Part shown: piece by piece, positions 43,818 through 45,000 of the stretch
Layout: the number at the start of each line of letters is the position of its first letter
Numbering within the stretch: the stretch's first letter is position 1
From: Chrysomallon squamiferum
Taxonomy: Eukaryota > Mollusca > Gastropoda > Neomphalida > Peltospiridae
Direction: 5' to 3'
Length of the DNA: 45,000 nucleotides
Assembly (NCBI GenBank): GCA_012295275.1
Contig: CM022674.1
Location: forward strand, 14,948,843-14,993,842
Made by a program: the position numbers and the translations under genes
Notes under the pieces: generated by a model
Told to the model about the DNA's origin: nothing
What the model saw: the letters and a program-made list of their open reading frames with translations, nothing else
Databases searched by the model: none

Positions 43818-44562
43818 CTGGGAAACATTCTTGTTCCGAAAGTAGTTTTGTAATTTTTTGAGTCGTTATCTTTTGTGAAATATTTGTTTTCGTTGAAACT
43901 GATGTGATTTTGTCAAATAGATGTTTTGATGTTTCCCCAGCTGTTGTCGCTGATGGTGTCGTTTGAATTGTGGTAGCTTTGCTTGGTGAATAACACTGGA
44001 TCCTCATACTACCTCTAAACGTAAAAAAATGTAAAATTAATAAAATAATAAGAGAAACACAATAACTGAAATTGAAGACGAGATTCGATCTCGTAAAACT
44101 TACTTTTATTACTAATGTTGCTATTATTGTAGAAGTACTGCTAATATAAATTTTGTTTCTCTTTTTGCTACAGCAACACTAACAGCTATTACTACTTTTG
44201 TCATTACCTATTATTATTACCTGAGTTGTCTGGGTTATAGAATGCAACACAGTAACTGATATTGAAGCTTGGATTAGATGTTTCTAGACTGATATCAAAT
44301 CCTGTACTGTCCACGTATCTAGTATATGCTTGTCTTGTCTTATTTGTTGTTTTGCAGGTAAAATTGAAAGGATTTTCATGATTAAACAATAATATTCAAC
44401 CACAGTTTTGTTCAGGTATTATGTTCCAGTTAATTGTTATTACGTATCCTGATGTTCTAGTAACAGAACAGATACACTTTGTTGTTGTGTTGGCTGGTAC
44501 AAAGGCATCAAAATAAACTCGTTCATTTCCACTGATGTCTCCATCATTACACATGTCTATTA
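43818..44562 (-). pseudogene. Receptor family copy A7 (type A): stalk and ectodomain exons only, nonsense codon, 3' exons deleted
   Basis: Ectodomain 44562-44221 (342 bp, type A, closest to A0) and stalk 44012-43818 (65 codons; MRIQCYSPSKATTIQTTP..., ends SEQECFPG). The ectodomain carries a TGA at 44398-44396 where A0 has TCA. The stalk acceptor reads TTTAGAG|GTAGTATG rather than TTTTACAG|GTATT, so splicing may fall on the TAG two bases upstream. No transmembrane or tail exon follows: about 230 bp past the stalk the sequence turns into displaced C-type flank. Signal and linker exons would lie beyond the right edge. With both a stop and missing 3' exons, this is a clear pseudogene. Confidence 0.8.
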
Positions 44563-44613
44563 CTGAAAAACTAAATTAAAATGAAAGTTTAAACCATTTG
44601 TTCTTTAACATAT

Positions 44614-44685
<72 letters not shown>

Positions 44686-45000
44686 TTAATAAAAAAAAAT
44701 AAAGCCACAGCTACAACTAGCAACCCACAATTATCACATTTTTATAACTACTACTTCTACTACTACTACAGCACCATTATCACATTTATCGGTATTACTT
44801 TTGCAACTACGGCAACTACTACTACCACCACTACTACTACTACTACAAATTATACTAATACTGCTACTCCTTATGCTTCTGCTAATATTATGCACTACTA
44901 TCATAACTACTACTACAACAACAACTACTACAACTATTACTATTACTTCTACTATTATTACTGCTACTGTTGTTGGTGCTACTACTATTAGTACTATTGT
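44563..45000 (-). other. A7 intron up to the window edge
   Basis: Contains (TA)n at about 44609-44681 and an ACT/CTA-rich tract from 44740, closely matching the A0 intron at 530-850. No coding sequence seen. Confidence 0.6.

Noticed and set aside
44080-44105. GAGATTCGATCTCG considered as a tRNA T-arm
   Set aside because: It aligns with ordinary intron sequence in A1 (near 12325) and A6, where the match to a B-box is lost.

Overview
The window looks like eukaryotic nuclear DNA, most likely from an invertebrate animal. It is AT-rich and full of long microsatellites ((CT)n, (GA)n, (TA)n, (TAA)n, (TAG)n). Its genes are split into short exons with GT..AG introns, and it carries a relic of a Tigger/pogo-like transposon. 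A mollusc, perhaps a cephalopod, is my best guess from this texture, but that is inference.

Almost all coding content belongs to one tandem gene family. Nine copies lie head to tail, all on the minus strand. From left to right I call them A0 (157-1558, cut by the window edge), B1 (3761-8122), A1 (10893-14037), psiC2 (16363-18180), C (20109-22778), A4 (25434-28980), B2 (31638-35743), A6 (38506-42167) and A7 (43818-44562, cut by the right edge). A full copy has six kinds of exon in transcript order: signal peptide, a 12-14 codon linker with one Cys, a 107-116 residue Cys-rich ectodomain, a Ser/Thr-rich stalk starting with a Cys, one transmembrane helix, and a cytoplasmic tail in a single exon. 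Linker, ectodomain and stalk exons are all phase 1-1, so they can be shuffled or skipped without breaking the frame. The ectodomain comes in three types (A, B, C) that share a C...VYLDVFVP...CxC...C...C...YC pattern. I cannot assign it to a named family; it is roughly CUB-sized and looks beta-rich.

Tails also come in classes, and they do not follow the ectodomain type. Four copies (A1, psiC2, B2, A6) share a tail with repeated YEHL, YVNT and VYLHI motifs and an ITAM-like YLx(I/L)-x10-YxHL spacing. C has a diverged relative of it. B1 has its own tail, and A4 has a long Lys-rich tail with four (L/I)YxxV repeats. The architecture is that of a type I receptor with phosphotyrosine signalling motifs. 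A rapidly evolving recognition-receptor cluster, possibly immune, is the natural inference.

The array shows birth-and-death evolution. B1, A4 and B2 look intact, C is intact apart from an unplaced first exon, and A0 is intact as far as seen. A1 has a shifted splice acceptor that predicts a short secreted protein. psiC2 is a chimeric pseudogene. A6 has lost the 5' part of its ectodomain exon. A7 has a nonsense codon and has lost its transmembrane and tail exons at a recombination junction. Large blocks are duplicated: the B1-A1 interval is paralogous to B2-A6, and A1-upstream/psiC2-tail to A4-upstream/B2-tail. Intergenic stretches hold duplicated flanks, microsatellites, a 30-bp minisatellite (actually in a B1 intron), candidate promoter elements and the transposon relic. 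I found no rRNA, convincing tRNA or CRISPR.
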